DNA of 64,000 bases from Mycobacterium sp. (lineage in GTDB: Bacteria; Actinomycetota; Actinomycetes; Mycobacteriales; Mycobacteriaceae): positions 124,001 to 188,000 of the forward strand of contig NZ_SCRH01000011.1 in NCBI RefSeq assembly GCF_004298145.1, read 5' to 3'. Position numbers and translations under genes: made by a program. Positions within the stretch are counted from its first letter, which is position 1, and the number at the start of each line of letters is the position of its first letter. Of this stretch, positions 1-10,991 are shown one piece after another. The notes beneath the pieces are model-generated. The model searched no databases, was not told where the DNA came from, and saw nothing but the letters and a program-made list of their open reading frames with translations.

Positions 1-1010
1 AAGGTGGAGTCGTCGAGCAGGAAAGTGTCCTGGCTTCCCGCGGGTTGGCTACCGTCGTGCCCCACCACCGCCACGTGGCCCACTTCCACCGCCTCGCCTT
101 TGGCGGGAACGGACACTATGACGTTCTCGTACAGCTTCGGGGGCGCCGGCGGCCTGTAGTCCGGTGGCGGCGGCCCGTTGTAGCCGTTAAGCGGTATTGA
201 ACCCCCGCCGTAGAAGCTGCCCGAGGCCACATAGCTGTCACCGACCGCGGTGAAGGGGACCACGCCGACGGTCGTGGCGTCGAGCACCATCCGGGCGCCG
301 TGTGGCACGTATAGCTGCTGGTAAGCGCCGTTGTAGAAGTAGCGGAACGTCATCGCCTGATTGAGCGGGTTGTAGAGGGTCGGGCGGCGATAGGGGTCGT
401 CGTAGTCGAGGTAGTCCCAGTGGCGCGGCCGGACAAACCGCTGATCGTCGACCTTGAGGATGTCGACGTTTTGCCGGTGGGAACTCACGACGTTCTGCAC
501 CTGCTGGTTGAAATCCACCTCGGTCGGCGGCTTCGGCGGGTTCGCGGGGTCAACGCGGGTCACCGGCGCGGCCTTGGTCGCCGCGATCGCCAGCGAGGGC
601 GCATCCAGCCCTCTCGGCGGCGCCACCACCGGAGCGTTTCGTGGCGCATCGGGGCCCGGCGGATTGATCTCCAGCACCGGGACGGTGTTCTGACCCGAGC
701 TGGGCGGCGGGAGGACCAGTGGGTTTTGCACCGGCGGCGGGGGCGGGGGCGGCTCGTACGAGGGGATGGGCACTTCCGGAGCCCGGGTCGGCGCGTTGCT
801 CGGGGGGCCCTGGACACCGCGCCGGTCTTCGTTGCACACGTTCGCCGTGTGATAGGCGTTCACGTAGAACATGCAGCGCTGGCAGGACACGGGGTTCGCG
901 CCCGCGCCGGCGCAGGGAGCCGCCTGCGCCATCGTGTCGGTGGTGGCGACGATCACCGAGAACGGCGCGAACGCTATGGCTGCCGCCACCAGAATCCAGA
1001 GTCGGCTCAA
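1..1010 (-). CDS. Proline-rich exported protein, C-terminus cut by window edge
   Basis: Reading the minus strand from a TTG at 1010 gives 336 uninterrupted codons running off the window. The N-terminus ([19 protein letters not shown]) is a hydrophobic signal peptide or anchor ending near an AQA-A site. A cysteine cluster follows (CAG..CQRC..C), then a Pro-rich linker with seven consecutive prolines, then a folded-looking region rich in Tyr/Asp ([14 protein letters not shown]). The TTG overlaps the ybeY stop (TTGA), so it is probably translationally coupled to ybeY. It sits where M. tuberculosis has the CBS/CorC gene after ybeY, so it is a local difference. I do not recognise the family; export is inferred from the N-terminus only. 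The TTG start is chosen from the overlap and the signal sequence directly after it. Confidence 0.7.
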   Translation of the reverse strand, partial: MSRLWILVAAAIAFAPFSVIVATTDTMAQAAPCAGAGANPVSCQRCMFYVNAYHTANVCNEDRRGVQGPPSNAPTRAPEVPIPSYEPPPPPPPVQNPLVLPPPSSGQNTVPVLEINPPGPDAPRNAPVVAPPRGLDAPSLAIAATKAAPVTRVDPANPPKPPTEVDFNQQVQNVVSSHRQNVDILKVDDQRFVRPRHWDYLDYDDPYRRPTLYNPLNQAMTFRYFYNGAYQQLYVPHGARMVLDATTVGVVPFTAVGDSYVASGSFYGGGSIPLNGYNGPPPPDYRPPAPPKLYENVIVSVPAKGEAVEVGHVAVVGHDGSQPAGSQDTFLLDDST

Positions 1011-1540
1011 TTGTCGAAATACCTTGACTTGTCCAGCAATCGGCGGTCTCGCTCTTCCTGGCGGTCCTGGCGGTAGGCCTCGACCTGGTCGGCGACCCAC
1101 TCTTCGAGCAACCGGTCCTGCAGAGCGAACATCTCCTTTTCCTCGTCCGGCTCACCGTGGTCGTAACCGATCAGGTGAAGCACACCGTGGACGGTCAGCA
1201 GCGCCAGCTCGTGCCCCAGGCTATGCCCCGCCGCCGCGGCCTGACTAGCGGCGAATTCCGGGCACAGCACGATGTCGCCCAGCATCGAGGACCCGGGCTC
1301 CGGGGCGTCCGGGCGACCACCCGGCTCGAGCTCGTCCATCGGAAAGCTCATCACGTCGGTGGGGCCGGGCAGGTCCATCCAGCGCATGTGCAGGTCGGCC
1401 ATCGCCGCGGTGTCCAACAGCACCATCGACAGCTCGGCCGCCGGATTGACGTCCATCTTGGCGATGACATAGCGCGCGACGCTGATCAACTCGGCTTCGG
1501 AGACGTCGATACCGGACTCGTTGGATACCTCAATGCTCAT
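1007..1540 (-). CDS. ybeY: Endoribonuclease YbeY (16S rRNA maturation)
   Basis: 177 residues, the usual size for the family. The zinc-binding signature [11 protein letters not shown], with its three metal-binding histidines, is intact around residues 117-127. An upstream conserved stretch ([11 protein letters not shown]) matches the YbeY fold. YbeY is a metallo-endoribonuclease needed for 16S rRNA 3' processing and ribosome quality control. It lies 20 bp downstream of phoH on the same strand, the standard phoH-ybeY pairing (M. tuberculosis Rv2368c-Rv2367c). Confidence 0.95.
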   Translation of the reverse strand: MSIEVSNESGIDVSEAELISVARYVIAKMDVNPAAELSMVLLDTAAMADLHMRWMDLPGPTDVMSFPMDELEPGGRPDAPEPGSSMLGDIVLCPEFAASQAAAAGHSLGHELALLTVHGVLHLIGYDHGEPDEEKEMFALQDRLLEEWVADQVEAYRQDRQEERDRRLLDKSRYFDN

Positions 1541-1560
1541 AGAACCCGCTCACGGCGCCA

Positions 1561-2619
1561 TCATCGGCGAGCGCGCGAGCCCGACGCACGCCGCGCCGCC
1601 CGGTTCATCGTCAGGTCCGGTTCTTCAAACTTCGCATAGGCATCCACGATTTCGGAGACCAGCCGGTGGCGCACCACGTCCGTACTGGTCAGTTCCGCGA
1701 CGTGGATGTCGTCGACGCTGTCGAGGATCTCCATCGCCGAGCGCAAACCCGACCTGGCGCCGCCCGGAAGATCGATCTGGGTGATGTCGCCGGTGACGAC
1801 GATCTTGGATCCGAAACCCAAGCGGGTGAGGAACATCTTCATCTGCTCGGCGGTGGTGTTCTGCGCCTCGTCGAGGACGATGAACGCGGAATTGAGGCTG
1901 CGGCCCCGCATGTACGCCAGCGGCGCCACCTCGATCACGCCCGCTGACATCAGCTTGGTGATCAGCTCGGGATCCATCATGTCGTAAAGCGCGTCGTACA
2001 ACGGCCGCAGGTACGGGTCGATCTTCTCGCTGAGCGTGCCCGGCAAAAAGCCAAGGCGCTCACCGGCTTCCACGGCCGGCCGGGTCAGAATGATGCGGCT
2101 GACCTGTTTGGTCTGCAACGCGTTGACCGCCTTGGCCATCGCCAGGTACGTCTTGCCGGTGCCGGCCGGGCCGACGCCGAAGACGATGGTGTGGGCATCG
2201 ATCGCGTCGACGTAGCGCTTCTGGTTGAGCGTCTTGGGCCGGATCGTCTTCCCGCGCCGCGACAGGATGTCCAGCGTCAGCACTTCGGCCGGTGACTCGT
2301 TGTCAGTGCCGGCCAGCATGGCGACGCTGTGCCGAACCACCTCCGGGGTCAGCGGCTGCCCGCCCTCCACGATCGCGACCAGCTCGGATATCACCCGCTC
2401 GGCGAGCGCGACGTCGGCGGGCTCACCGGAGAGGGTGACCGTGTTGCCACGTACATGCAGGTCGGCGGCCAAGATGCGTTCCAGGGAGCGCAGGTTCTCG
2501 TCGGCCGAACCCAGCAGGCCCATGACGGTATCGGGCGGAACATTGATGCTGCTGCGAACTTGAGCGTCGGCCTGGAGGGCTCCGGCTGCGTCAGCAGCGC
2601 TGGTCTCGCGGGGCGTCAC
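1561..2619 (-). CDS. phoH: PhoH-family ATPase
   Basis: 352 residues. Walker A (GPAGTGKT) lies near residues 149-158 and Walker B (FIVLDEAQN) near 240-250, followed by the PhoH-typical TRLGFGSKIVVTGD segment. The N-terminal ~100 residues form the small domain seen in PhoH1 proteins. The family are cytosolic nucleotide-binding proteins linked to RNA metabolism; the precise job is not settled. Adjacent ybeY supports a role around ribosomal RNA processing. The start is the first in-frame ATG; the upstream gap to rsmE is 154 bp and probably holds the promoter. Confidence 0.93.
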   Translation of the reverse strand: MTPRETSAADAAGALQADAQVRSSINVPPDTVMGLLGSADENLRSLERILAADLHVRGNTVTLSGEPADVALAERVISELVAIVEGGQPLTPEVVRHSVAMLAGTDNESPAEVLTLDILSRRGKTIRPKTLNQKRYVDAIDAHTIVFGVGPAGTGKTYLAMAKAVNALQTKQVSRIILTRPAVEAGERLGFLPGTLSEKIDPYLRPLYDALYDMMDPELITKLMSAGVIEVAPLAYMRGRSLNSAFIVLDEAQNTTAEQMKMFLTRLGFGSKIVVTGDITQIDLPGGARSGLRSAMEILDSVDDIHVAELTSTDVVRHRLVSEIVDAYAKFEEPDLTMNRAARRASGSRARR

Positions 2620-2773
2620 GTGGTTTTCGATGCCTGCCTTGTGTGAAGTAGTCGCCGATCGTGGCGTTTTCTAGCGTTTTTATCCTACCGCCGGGACGAC
2701 GCTGGCCCCAATGTGCAGGACGCGACGACCGTTCCGTGCCGCAGCAGGGGGATTCGCCGGCAGGTCTGAACAC

Positions 2774-3535
2774 TCACAAGCTCGACGCGTGATCCCATCG
2801 CGGCGTCAGCACCCCAAGTGCGCCCAACGCCACCGCGGCGGCGGTCGACGTCCGCAGCACCTGCGGACCGAGCCGGACCGCCACCGCGCCCGCCTCGGTC
2901 AACGTCACGATCTCGTCATCGGCGATGCCGCCCTCCGGGCCGACCACCAGAAACACCGATCTCGCTCGTGCGAGATCAACGTCGGGTAGCCGATCGGTGG
3001 CCGATTCGTGCAGGGCCAGCACCGCCGACCCGGCCGCCACCGCGTCGCGAACCCGCGAGGTCAGCTCCGCGGTGGACAGCACCCCGTCGACCGCCGGAAT
3101 GTGCGCCCGGCGGGATTGCCGGGCCGCCGAACGGGCGACGGCACGCCATCGGCGTAGACCTTTGTCGACCCGGGCGCCGTGCCAGTTGGCCACACAACGG
3201 GCCGCCTGCCAGGCCAGGAAGCCGTCGGCGCCGGCTTCGGTGGCCAACTCGATGGCCAGCTCCGAACGCTCCGACTTCGGCAGGGCCTGCACCACCGTCA
3301 CCGGCGGACACCCGGGCGCGACGCTCCAGCGCTCCAGCACCCGCGCCCGCAGCCCGTCACGCCCGGCGTGCTCCACCTCGCAGCGCGCCAGGCCGCCGGC
3401 GCCGTCGCCGATCACCAACTGCTCACCGGGCCTTATCCGCCGCACGGTGGCGGCATGAAAACCCTCGTCGCCGCCCAGGACGGCCAGCGCGCCGGCCTCG
3501 GGCAGATCGTCGGTGTAAAACAGGGTCGCGACCAT
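2774..3535 (-). CDS. rsmE: 16S rRNA m3U1498 methyltransferase RsmE
   Basis: 253 residues, standard length. The SPOUT-class knot motifs are present near the C-terminus: VGPEGG and [11 protein letters not shown], which bind S-adenosylmethionine. The N-terminal PUA-like domain (residues ~1-75) includes [19 protein letters not shown]. The enzyme methylates U1498 of 16S rRNA in assembled 30S subunits. It lies 23 bp after dnaJ2 on the same strand and is likely cotranscribed with hrcA-dnaJ2, as Rv2372c is in M. tuberculosis. Confidence 0.93.
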   Translation of the reverse strand: MVATLFYTDDLPEAGALAVLGGDEGFHAATVRRIRPGEQLVIGDGAGGLARCEVEHAGRDGLRARVLERWSVAPGCPPVTVVQALPKSERSELAIELATEAGADGFLAWQAARCVANWHGARVDKGLRRWRAVARSAARQSRRAHIPAVDGVLSTAELTSRVRDAVAAGSAVLALHESATDRLPDVDLARARSVFLVVGPEGGIADDEIVTLTEAGAVAVRLGPQVLRTSTAAAVALGALGVLTPRWDHASSL

Positions 3536-3558
3536 GGGCGCGCCTTCGCAGCTCCCGG

Positions 3559-4707
3559 CTAGCGCCCGGTGAAGGTTTCGCGCAGCCGGCTGAACAATCC
3601 GCCGCCGGCGTGGGTCGAGCGAACCTCGGGGACCTCGCGGCTGCGCCGAGCCTTCAGTTCGCGCAGCAGTTCGGTGTCGCGGCCGTCCAGTCGGGCGGGA
3701 ACCACCACCTCGACGTGGACATGCAGATCGCCGCGGGTGCCCGACCTCAGGTGCGGCATCCCGTGGCCCCGCAGCGTGATGACAGACGCCGGTTGCGTGC
3801 CGGGCGGGATGGTGATTTCGCTGACCCCGTCCAGGATGGCGTCGACGGTGACCGTGGCGCCCAGTGCCGCGTCGACCATCGGCACCGAGACCGTGCAGTG
3901 CAGGTCGTCGCCTTCGCGGACGAAGACGTCGTGGCTCTGTTCGTGAACCTCGACATACAGATCACCGGCCGGCCCCCCGCCGGGTCCCACCTCGCCTTGG
4001 GCGGCCAGCCGCACGCGCATGCCGTCGCCGACACCGGCGGGGATCTTGACGCTGATCTCCCGGCGGGCGCGCACCCGGCCGTCGCCCATGCATTGGTGGC
4101 ATGGGTCGGGGATGACGACGCCGACGCCACGGCAGGTCGGACACGGCCGCGACGTCATCACCTGCCCCAGCAGGGAGCGCTGCACGGTCTGGACCTCGCC
4201 GCGACCACCGCAGGTGTCGCACGGCACCGGCGCCGAATCTCCGTTGGTGCCCTTGCCCTGGCAGCGGTCACACAACACCGCGGTGTCGACGGTGACCTGC
4301 TTGGTCACCCCGGTCGCGCACTCTTCGAGATCGAGCCGCATCCGCAGCAGCGAATCCGAGCCCGGCCGTACCCGCCCGATGGGGCCACGGGAGGTCCCGC
4401 CGCCGCTGAAGCCGCCACCGAAGAAGGCCTCGAACACGTCGCCCAGCCCGCCGAAACCGCCGCCGAAACCGCCGCCCGCCGCGGCCGCGTTCTCCATCGG
4501 ATCGCCGCCCAGGTCGACGATCCGCCGCTTCTCGGGGTCGCTCAGCACCTCGTAGGCGACGCTGATTTCCCTGAACTTCGCCTGCGCGGCCTCGTCGGGG
4601 TTGACGTCGGGATGCAGTTCGCGCGCCAACTTGCGGTATGCGCGCTTGATCTCCGCGTCGCCGGCGTTTCTGCCCACACCGAGCAGCCCGTAATAATCGC
4701 GTGCCAC
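3559..4707 (-). CDS. dnaJ2: Co-chaperone DnaJ2
   Basis: Type I DnaJ of 382 residues: J domain (residues 1-65) with the HPD tripeptide, Gly-rich linker (~75-110), four CxxCxGxG zinc repeats ([32 protein letters not shown]) and the C-terminal substrate-binding domain. It stimulates DnaK ATPase. The open frame extends 14 codons further upstream, but I choose the GTG at 4707 because an AGGAGA Shine-Dalgarno lies just upstream and the product then begins [10 protein letters not shown] as in other mycobacteria. Second gene of the hrcA-dnaJ2 pair, 57 bp after hrcA. Confidence 0.95.
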   Translation of the reverse strand: MARDYYGLLGVGRNAGDAEIKRAYRKLARELHPDVNPDEAAQAKFREISVAYEVLSDPEKRRIVDLGGDPMENAAAAGGGFGGGFGGLGDVFEAFFGGGFSGGGTSRGPIGRVRPGSDSLLRMRLDLEECATGVTKQVTVDTAVLCDRCQGKGTNGDSAPVPCDTCGGRGEVQTVQRSLLGQVMTSRPCPTCRGVGVVIPDPCHQCMGDGRVRARREISVKIPAGVGDGMRVRLAAQGEVGPGGGPAGDLYVEVHEQSHDVFVREGDDLHCTVSVPMVDAALGATVTVDAILDGVSEITIPPGTQPASVITLRGHGMPHLRSGTRGDLHVHVEVVVPARLDGRDTELLRELKARRSREVPEVRSTHAGGGLFSRLRETFTGR

Positions 4708-4764
4708 GCCTGACTCTCCTATACCTGGTCTTTCTCCGCGCCTACCCACACTGCGGGTGCGCGT

Positions 4765-5802
<1,038 letters not shown>

Positions 5803-6009
5803 TCACCTCCTTCGATACCCCCTTAACCCGGTTCATTTTACGGTCTCGGGCGCCTTCGGCTTCACCAGTGGAGCGCGAGCAGACACAAAACCCCCTTCGT
5901 CGGCGTGTTGGGGTGCTTTCGCGTCTGCTCGCCGGGATGGCCGGTGTCCGACTAGCCTTTCCAGCATGAACCGGTCGGGCCAGGGCAACGCGTCGGGAGA
6001 GATCGGCCA

Positions 6010-6324
6010 ATGATTTTCAAGGGCGTGCGCGACGGCAAGCCGTATCCCGAGCACAACCTGTCCTATCGGGATTGGTCCCAGATACCGCCGCAGCAGATCC
6101 GGCTCGACGAATTGGTCACCACCACAACGGTGCTCGCGCTGGACCGCCTGCTCTCGGAGGACTCCACGTTCTACGGCGATCTTTTCCCGCACGCGGTGCG
6201 GTGGAAGGGTGTCACCTATCTCGAGGACGGCTTGCACCGCGCGGTGCGCGCGGCACTACGGAACCGCACCGTGCTCCACGCCCGCGTGTTTGACATGGAC
6301 ATGCCGCTGGGCCAGCCCGGGTAA
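6010..6324 (+). CDS. Conserved small mycobacterial protein (Rv2375 family)
   Basis: 104 residues, divergent from hrcA. The sequence closely resembles what I recall of M. tuberculosis Rv2375, which sits at the same place. The core (LVTTTTVLALDRLL, then VRWKGVTYLEDGLHRAVRAAL) has the look of a ParB-like N-terminal domain (…DGxHR…A motif), but it is too short for a full ParB and I would not assign a function. No signal peptide or membrane segment. The start is the first ATG of the frame, directly after the upstream stop. Confidence 0.8.
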   Translation: MIFKGVRDGKPYPEHNLSYRDWSQIPPQQIRLDELVTTTTVLALDRLLSEDSTFYGDLFPHAVRWKGVTYLEDGLHRAVRAALRNRTVLHARVFDMDMPLGQPG

Positions 6325-6408
6325 GTCGAGTGGTCACGTTTGGGCCTCCCCGCGTGTCGACCTAGTGACAGCGTTGGTTCAAGACCACAACTTGCCAGGA
6401 GGATCGCC

Positions 6409-7005
6409 ATGCCACGGCTACCGGGAGTCTCCGACCGCGACGCCGGCCTGGGCGCCAAGATCGCCTTCTTCTTCACCAAGCGCAAGCTCGCGCAGATGAC
6501 CGGGCTCGAGACCGCGGGAATGCTGGAACCGCTGCGGATGTACGCCCACATCCCGAGATTGCTCAACGCCTACGGCAAGTTGGAGCAGGCAGAGTCGAAG
6601 CTGGACGTCCTCAGCCCGCGCCACCGCGCGCTGGCGGAGCTGAAGTCGGCGACGACGGTGCGCTGCGAATACTGCATCGACCTTGGCTCCCAGATCGCCC
6701 GGCAATGGGGCATCACCGACGAGGAGCTGCTGGGGATGGCCAACTATCGGGACGCCCCGTGCTTTTCCGACGTCGACAAGCTGATCCTCGAGTACGCGAC
6801 CGCGATCAGCCGCACCCCGGTCGAGGTGAGCGATCAACTTTTCGATGCGCTGCGGGCGCACTTCGACGCCGCCCAACTCGTCGGCCTGACCCACGTCATC
6901 ACGCTGGGCAACCTTCGTGCCCGCTTCAACATCGCGCTCGACATCGGGTCGTCGGGCTTTTCCGGCGACCGGGTGTGCGCCCTGCCCGAGACCGATCGGC
7001 CGTGA
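6409..7005 (+). CDS. Carboxymuconolactone decarboxylase / AhpD-like protein
   Basis: 198 residues, all-helical CMD family. The redox-type CxxC (CEYCIDLG, near residue 87) matches the AhpD-like active-site motif. The frame could start earlier, but an AGGAGG Shine-Dalgarno at 6397-6402 supports the ATG at 6409. Its stop overlaps the start of the sigma factor gene by 4 bp (GTGA). CMD-family proteins coupled to ECF41 sigma factors are one of the three known COE partner classes, so the two genes very probably act as one regulatory unit. The enzymatic substrate is unknown. Confidence 0.88.
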   Translation: MPRLPGVSDRDAGLGAKIAFFFTKRKLAQMTGLETAGMLEPLRMYAHIPRLLNAYGKLEQAESKLDVLSPRHRALAELKSATTVRCEYCIDLGSQIARQWGITDEELLGMANYRDAPCFSDVDKLILEYATAISRTPVEVSDQLFDALRAHFDAAQLVGLTHVITLGNLRARFNIALDIGSSGFSGDRVCALPETDRP

Positions 7006-7889
7006 CAAAGCCGGATGCGTCACTGGCGGCCCGCTTCGAGGCTGCCCGGCCGCGCTTGGGCGCCATCGCCTACCGCATGCTCGGTTCGATCGACGACGCC
7101 CAGGATGCCGTGCAGGAGGCCTGGCTGCGGTTGAACCGCAGCTCCGGCGAAGCTATCGCCAACCCCGACGCCTGGCTGACCACCGTGGTGGCCCGCATCT
7201 GCCTGAACATGTTGCGCGACCGCCGTACCCACGGCCGCGAGGAGCTGACCGCCCACCTGCCCGACCCGATCGTGGAAGCCGCCGGTGAATTCGACCCCGA
7301 ACACCGCGCGATGCTGGCCGACGCCGTGGGGCTGGCGCTGTTCGTGGTGCTGGACACGTTGCCGCCGGCGGAGCGGCTGGCCTTCGTGTTGCACGACGTC
7401 TTCACCGTCCCGTTCGATCAGATCGCCGCCATCGTCGACCGAACACCGGAGTCGGCCCGCAAGCTGGCCAGCCGGGCGCGCCGACGGATCGAGCGGGCCG
7501 ATCCGGTTCCCGACGGCGACCTGGCTGCCCAGCGCGAGGTGGTCGACGCCTTCTTCGCGGCGGGGCGCAGTGGTGACTTCGACCGCCTGGTGTCCGTGCT
7601 GGATCCCGAGGTGATGCTGCGCGGTGACTTCGGGCCGGCCGCCGCGGGGTTCCGCACCGAGGGTGCAACCTCGGTGGCCAAACTGGCCCGCAGTTACGCG
7701 GGACCCGACCGCGAGGTGCGTGCCGCCACCGTCAACGGTGCCGCGGGCGCGGTCATCTTCGTCGCCGGCCGCGCGGCGTCCGTCATGGGATTCGTGGTGC
7801 GCGGCGGCCGGATCCGAGCCATCGATGTGCTGGCGGATCCGGTACGCATCGCGAAATTAGACCTGCGCGCTCGAGGCGCCGATCACTGA
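7002..7889 (+). CDS. ECF sigma factor, ECF41 type with SnoaL-like C-terminal domain
   Basis: 295 residues from the GTG that overlaps the previous stop. Sigma region 2 (residues ~8-75, [22 protein letters not shown]) and region 4 (~110-165, [23 protein letters not shown]) are followed by a ~110-residue SnoaL-like extension. ECF41 factors have no separate anti-sigma; this C-terminal domain controls activity, and the late segment [19 protein letters not shown] corresponds to the regulatory NPDKL region. Partner is the CMD gene just upstream. Closest M. tuberculosis relatives are SigJ/SigI-like. The 3' end overlaps the convergent cfp2 gene by 7 bp. Confidence 0.9.
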   Translation: MTKPDASLAARFEAARPRLGAIAYRMLGSIDDAQDAVQEAWLRLNRSSGEAIANPDAWLTTVVARICLNMLRDRRTHGREELTAHLPDPIVEAAGEFDPEHRAMLADAVGLALFVVLDTLPPAERLAFVLHDVFTVPFDQIAAIVDRTPESARKLASRARRRIERADPVPDGDLAAQREVVDAFFAAGRSGDFDRLVSVLDPEVMLRGDFGPAAAGFRTEGATSVAKLARSYAGPDREVRAATVNGAAGAVIFVAGRAASVMGFVVRGGRIRAIDVLADPVRIAKLDLRARGADH

Positions 7890-8401
7890 CCGGCGGCCTG
7901 CAGCAACTCCATCGCCGACGCCCGCGACAGCACCCAGCCGCCCTGGTTGACGAAGGTGACGTTCTGGGTGACCGGCGAGGTCAGCTTGGGACCGGAGACC
8001 GACACATCGGCGGTCGCCGAACCGGCGGTGGTCGGCTGGATGTTCGTCACGTCGAAGGACAGGGGCAGGTCGCCGTTTTTCGCGGCCTTCTGCAGTTTCT
8101 TGTCGGCGACATGGGCTTCGATGCCGCTGACGCCGCCCTGCACCAGGTTGCTCTTGTTGCTGAACGACACGCTCGGGTCGGCAAGGCTGTTGAGCAGCCC
8201 GGTCAGCTGATCGGAAGTCGGGACGTTGGCGCCCGCGACCGGCTGTGCCGGCGGCGGATTCTGCGGAAGCGGCGCGCCGATCGCGGCGAGCTGCACCCCG
8301 ACCTGGGAGCTCGGCGCTGACATCGAGGTCAGGCCGGCGGCCGCGCCCCCGACGATGGCCAGAGCTGCCACGCTGGTGGCAAGGATTTTAACGGTTTTCA
8401 T
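7883..8401 (-). CDS. cfp2: Low-molecular-weight secreted antigen MTB12/CFP2
   Basis: 172 residues. A signal peptide ([23 protein letters not shown]) ends near residue 25-45, followed by a Pro-rich linker and a compact ~110-residue domain (cystatin/NTF2-like in known structures). The ATG at 8401 is chosen over the upstream in-frame start because GGGGGA lies at the right distance and the signal peptide starts there. Homologue of Rv2376c, a culture-filtrate T-cell antigen of unknown biochemical function. A second copy lies directly upstream. Confidence 0.92.
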   Translation of the reverse strand: MKTVKILATSVAALAIVGGAAAGLTSMSAPSSQVGVQLAAIGAPLPQNPPPAQPVAGANVPTSDQLTGLLNSLADPSVSFSNKSNLVQGGVSGIEAHVADKKLQKAAKNGDLPLSFDVTNIQPTTAGSATADVSVSGPKLTSPVTQNVTFVNQGGWVLSRASAMELLQAAGQ

Positions 8402-8717
8402 GGTTCCCCCTTCGGTGGGCACGAATGTCGACGCACAGATGGCAATCCTCACGCCCGTTCATGGTGGTGTGGATGGTGTCAGCGTGCCCGCTGCGTCTTT
8501 TATTTCGTGTCTCAGCACCGATACGTTACGGCCACCCGTTGTGCGAACAACATGAGCAAACTGTGCGCCGGCTGTGCGGGCACCATTCAGCCGCGGGCTG
8601 ATCTGCGACAACCCCACGCGCCCCGCAAGGCGGCGCATGGGGTTGTCCTTGACCGTCGGAACATCTGGCGAGTTCGCCAGACCGGCATGGGTTTACGCGG
8701 TAGGCACCGCGTCGTGA
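8402..8717. other. Intergenic region between the two cfp2 copies
   Basis: About 316 bp without a convincing gene. It holds the ribosome site and presumably the promoter of the downstream cfp2 copy, and a strong hairpin described separately. Apart from these I see nothing. Confidence 0.6.
8607..8647 (-). terminator. Strong hairpin after the second cfp2 copy
   Basis: A 16-base inverted repeat (arms GACAACCCCACGCGCC and GGCGCATGGGGTTGTC, one mismatch) with a short loop lies about 70 bp downstream of the stop of the cfp2 paralogue. There is no U-tract, which is common for mycobacterial terminators. It would separate the two cfp2 transcripts. Confidence 0.6.
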
Positions 8718-9248
8718 TCAGTTGATCGCCGTCGCGGCCTGTATCAGAGCGATCGCGGCGTCGTGCTGCAAAACCCAGTTGCCACCTTGGTTGACGAACG
8801 CGAGGTGCTTGGTGACCGGGCCGGCGAACTTCGGGCTCGTGATGGCGACGTCGGCCTGGGCCATGTTCGGGCCCGCCGGCGCGATGTTGGTCACCTCGAA
8901 CTGCTCGGGAAAGTTCCCGTTGCGGTAGGCCTTTCGGAGGTCATGGTCGGCAACATGCCCTTCGTTGGGGCTGATCCCGTTTTCGACCAGGTTGCCCTTC
9001 GTCGTGTACGAAACGCCGGGGTCGGTCGCTTGCGTGCACAGGTTGGCCAACTGGTCAGCCGTCGGCAACTGCCCCGGCGCCGGCGGCGCGGGCGGAGGCG
9101 GCGGGTCTTGCGGCAGTGGCGCTCCGATCGCCGCCGGCTGCACCTCGTGCAGGCCGATCGGCGCTGCGATGGAAGCCACACCGGCGGCCGCGCCGCCAAT
9201 GGCGGTCAGCGCCGCCACGCCCGTGGCAATGGACTTCACGGTTTTCAC
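8718..9248 (-). CDS. MTB12/CFP2 paralogue
   Basis: 176 residues, same architecture as the neighbouring cfp2: signal peptide (VKTVKSIATGVAALTAIGGAAAG), an IGAPLPQ-type Pro-rich linker (run of prolines), then the same domain, ending with FVNQGGNWVLQ versus [10 protein letters not shown] in the neighbour. The GTG at 9248 is preceded by GAAGGGGGATCT, matching the arrangement before cfp2. M. tuberculosis has one copy here as far as I recall, so this is a tandem duplication with clear divergence. It contains one Cys (LANLCTQA) absent from the first copy. Confidence 0.88.
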   Translation of the reverse strand: MKTVKSIATGVAALTAIGGAAAGVASIAAPIGLHEVQPAAIGAPLPQDPPPPPAPPAPGQLPTADQLANLCTQATDPGVSYTTKGNLVENGISPNEGHVADHDLRKAYRNGNFPEQFEVTNIAPAGPNMAQADVAITSPKFAGPVTKHLAFVNQGGNWVLQHDAAIALIQAATAIN

Positions 9249-9508
9249 AGATCCCCCTTCGATACACATGGACCGTGGCGGGATTTCGCGGATGCGACGC
9301 GCGCGGTCACACGTCTTCATGGCTGAAGATGGTGTAAGTGTGCCTTGCGACACCGGCATTTGTGTCTCAGGTTGGTCACGTTACGACGACGCTACCGCGG
9401 CGACACGGGAAAACACACTGAATAGTCTGTGCCGCAAGTGCGTAGCGCGGCGGGCCCTGGGTCCTGTCCGCACCGTCAAGGCCCACGGAAAGCCCTTGCG
9501 GTGATTGG

Positions 9509-9724
9509 TTATTCCTCCGCCAGCGCCTCAAGCAGGCTCTTGGGCCGGATATCTGACCAGTTCTGTTCGACGTACTGCAGGCAGTCCGCGCGGCTCGCCG
9601 CACCGAAGACCACCCGCCAGCCCGCCGGCGTGTCAGCGAAGGTCGGCCAGAGGCTGTGCTGGTCCTCGTCGTTGACCAGCACCACGAAGGTCGCATTTTC
9701 GTCATCAAAGGGGTTGGCGCTCAT
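9509..9724 (-). CDS. mbtH: MbtH-like protein
   Basis: 71 residues. Family signature residues are present: NxExQxSLWP as [10 protein letters not shown] and PAGW. MbtH-like proteins bind NRPS adenylation domains and are needed for their solubility or activity. Two adjacent ATGs exist (9727 and 9724); the second has better spacing from AAGGAG and gives the MSANPFDD start typical of the family. The start lies inside the end of mbtG (overlap of 20 bp), so it is translationally coupled and is the last gene of the mbt operon. Confidence 0.95.
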   Translation of the reverse strand: MSANPFDDENATFVVLVNDEDQHSLWPTFADTPAGWRVVFGAASRADCLQYVEQNWSDIRPKSLLEALAEE

Positions 9725-10991
9725 CATGTCTCCTTCTCACGGGATAATTGGACGGGCTGATAGTGGAACCCAACACCCGATCGGATAGCAGTCCCAGACA
9801 GCTCAGGTTGGGAAACCCGGGCCCCTGGGTGAGTCCTGACAAGTTCGGCAGGAATAATTTGGGTGTGACGTCCGTGACGGCGAGGTCATAACCTATCGCC
9901 TCCTGCAACCGCTCCGAAGTCAGGGGCCCGCCCAGGCCCAGTTCGAGCAGGTCAAGCGCATCCTGACTGAACAATGGTGCGAACCAAAGCGAGTCAGCAC
10001 CGGAACCGTCGATCACGAGATCAAACCCGTGGACCGTCTCGAGGTTCTCGCTGCCGCGGTTGGTGCACAGCGTCAGCCGGATCTGTCCCTGCCTGCCGAC
10101 CGCGTGGGCGACGCGGCCCCGCAGGTGGTGGATGCGGTCATCGGCCAACAACGCCTCCTGCACGTTCGACGAAAACACGCCGCGGTCGGTGCGGGCCAAC
10201 GCATCCCTGCGTTCGGCCAGGGTGAGCGCCGGCCAGTTGGTGGGGTCGGAGAACAGCGAGTTCTCGAAAAACCCCTCGCCACGGGTGAACAGCGTCGCCT
10301 GTGGGGAAATGACGGTGATGCTCGAGACCCGGTGCCGGAACAGCTCATTGAGCATCGCCGCGGCTGTCTCACCGCCGCCGATCACCGCGACCCGCTCCGC
10401 GCTGATCCGGTCGTGATTGGCGGCGCGGTCCCAGAACTGGGCGATCGACAGCACGCGCGGGTTGCCGGGAAGCAACGACTTTTCCGCCTGACCGGGCCCG
10501 GTGATCATCAACGCATCGGCGTGCACCGTGGTCTCGTGGGTGTGTAGCGCCCAGCGGTCCCCGGTGACGGCCAGCCGTTCGACCTCGCCATGCACCACGC
10601 TCATGCCCACGTGGTCGGCGACCCAACTCAGATACTGGCTCCACCGGCGATGCGCCGGCGCCGGTCTGCCGCGGTCGATCCATTCGGCGAACGATGCCGT
10701 GGCGATCAGATAGGACTGCCAGCTGTAGCGGGTCATCCGCTCGTCCAGCTCGGCATTGCGGCGCGGCACCAGCGCCGAGCGGTACGGAAAGCCGACGTCC
10801 TTTTCCGGGCTGGTGCCCAGCCGGTGCGCGCCGTCAGTCCAGCCGCCGCTGGCCTGCCAGTTCGCCGCGACGCCGATCCGTTCCACGGCGACCACGTCCG
10901 GAACCTCGACGCCCATGTCGCGCAGTACGGACGCCTTGGCGGCCACGGCCACCGCCTTGGCCCCGGCGCCCACGATCGCGAGTGTGCTCAT
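9705..10991 (-). CDS. mbtG: Lysine N6-hydroxylase MbtG
   Basis: 428 residues. The N-terminal FAD motif [15 protein letters not shown] and the conserved [12 protein letters not shown] segment match mycobactin lysine hydroxylases; a second dinucleotide motif ([14 protein letters not shown]) near residue 205 fits the NADPH site. The enzyme hydroxylates lysine side-chain nitrogens to make the hydroxamate iron ligands of mycobactin. Its ATG overlaps the mbtF stop (ATGA), indicating coupling. Confidence 0.94.
   Translation of the reverse strand: MSTLAIVGAGAKAVAVAAKASVLRDMGVEVPDVVAVERIGVAANWQASGGWTDGAHRLGTSPEKDVGFPYRSALVPRRNAELDERMTRYSWQSYLIATASFAEWIDRGRPAPAHRRWSQYLSWVADHVGMSVVHGEVERLAVTGDRWALHTHETTVHADALMITGPGQAEKSLLPGNPRVLSIAQFWDRAANHDRISAERVAVIGGGETAAAMLNELFRHRVSSITVISPQATLFTRGEGFFENSLFSDPTNWPALTLAERRDALARTDRGVFSSNVQEALLADDRIHHLRGRVAHAVGRQGQIRLTLCTNRGSENLETVHGFDLVIDGSGADSLWFAPLFSQDALDLLELGLGGPLTSERLQEAIGYDLAVTDVTPKLFLPNLSGLTQGPGFPNLSCLGLLSDRVLGSTISPSNYPVRRRHDERQPL

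Noticed and set aside
2591..2773. Short minus-strand frame between rsmE and phoH
   Set aside because: Overlaps the phoH start, lacks a ribosome site and motif.
2818..4713. 631-residue plus-strand frame opposite rsmE and dnaJ2
   Set aside because: Arg/Pro-rich mirror of well-supported minus-strand genes in GC-rich DNA; no motif.
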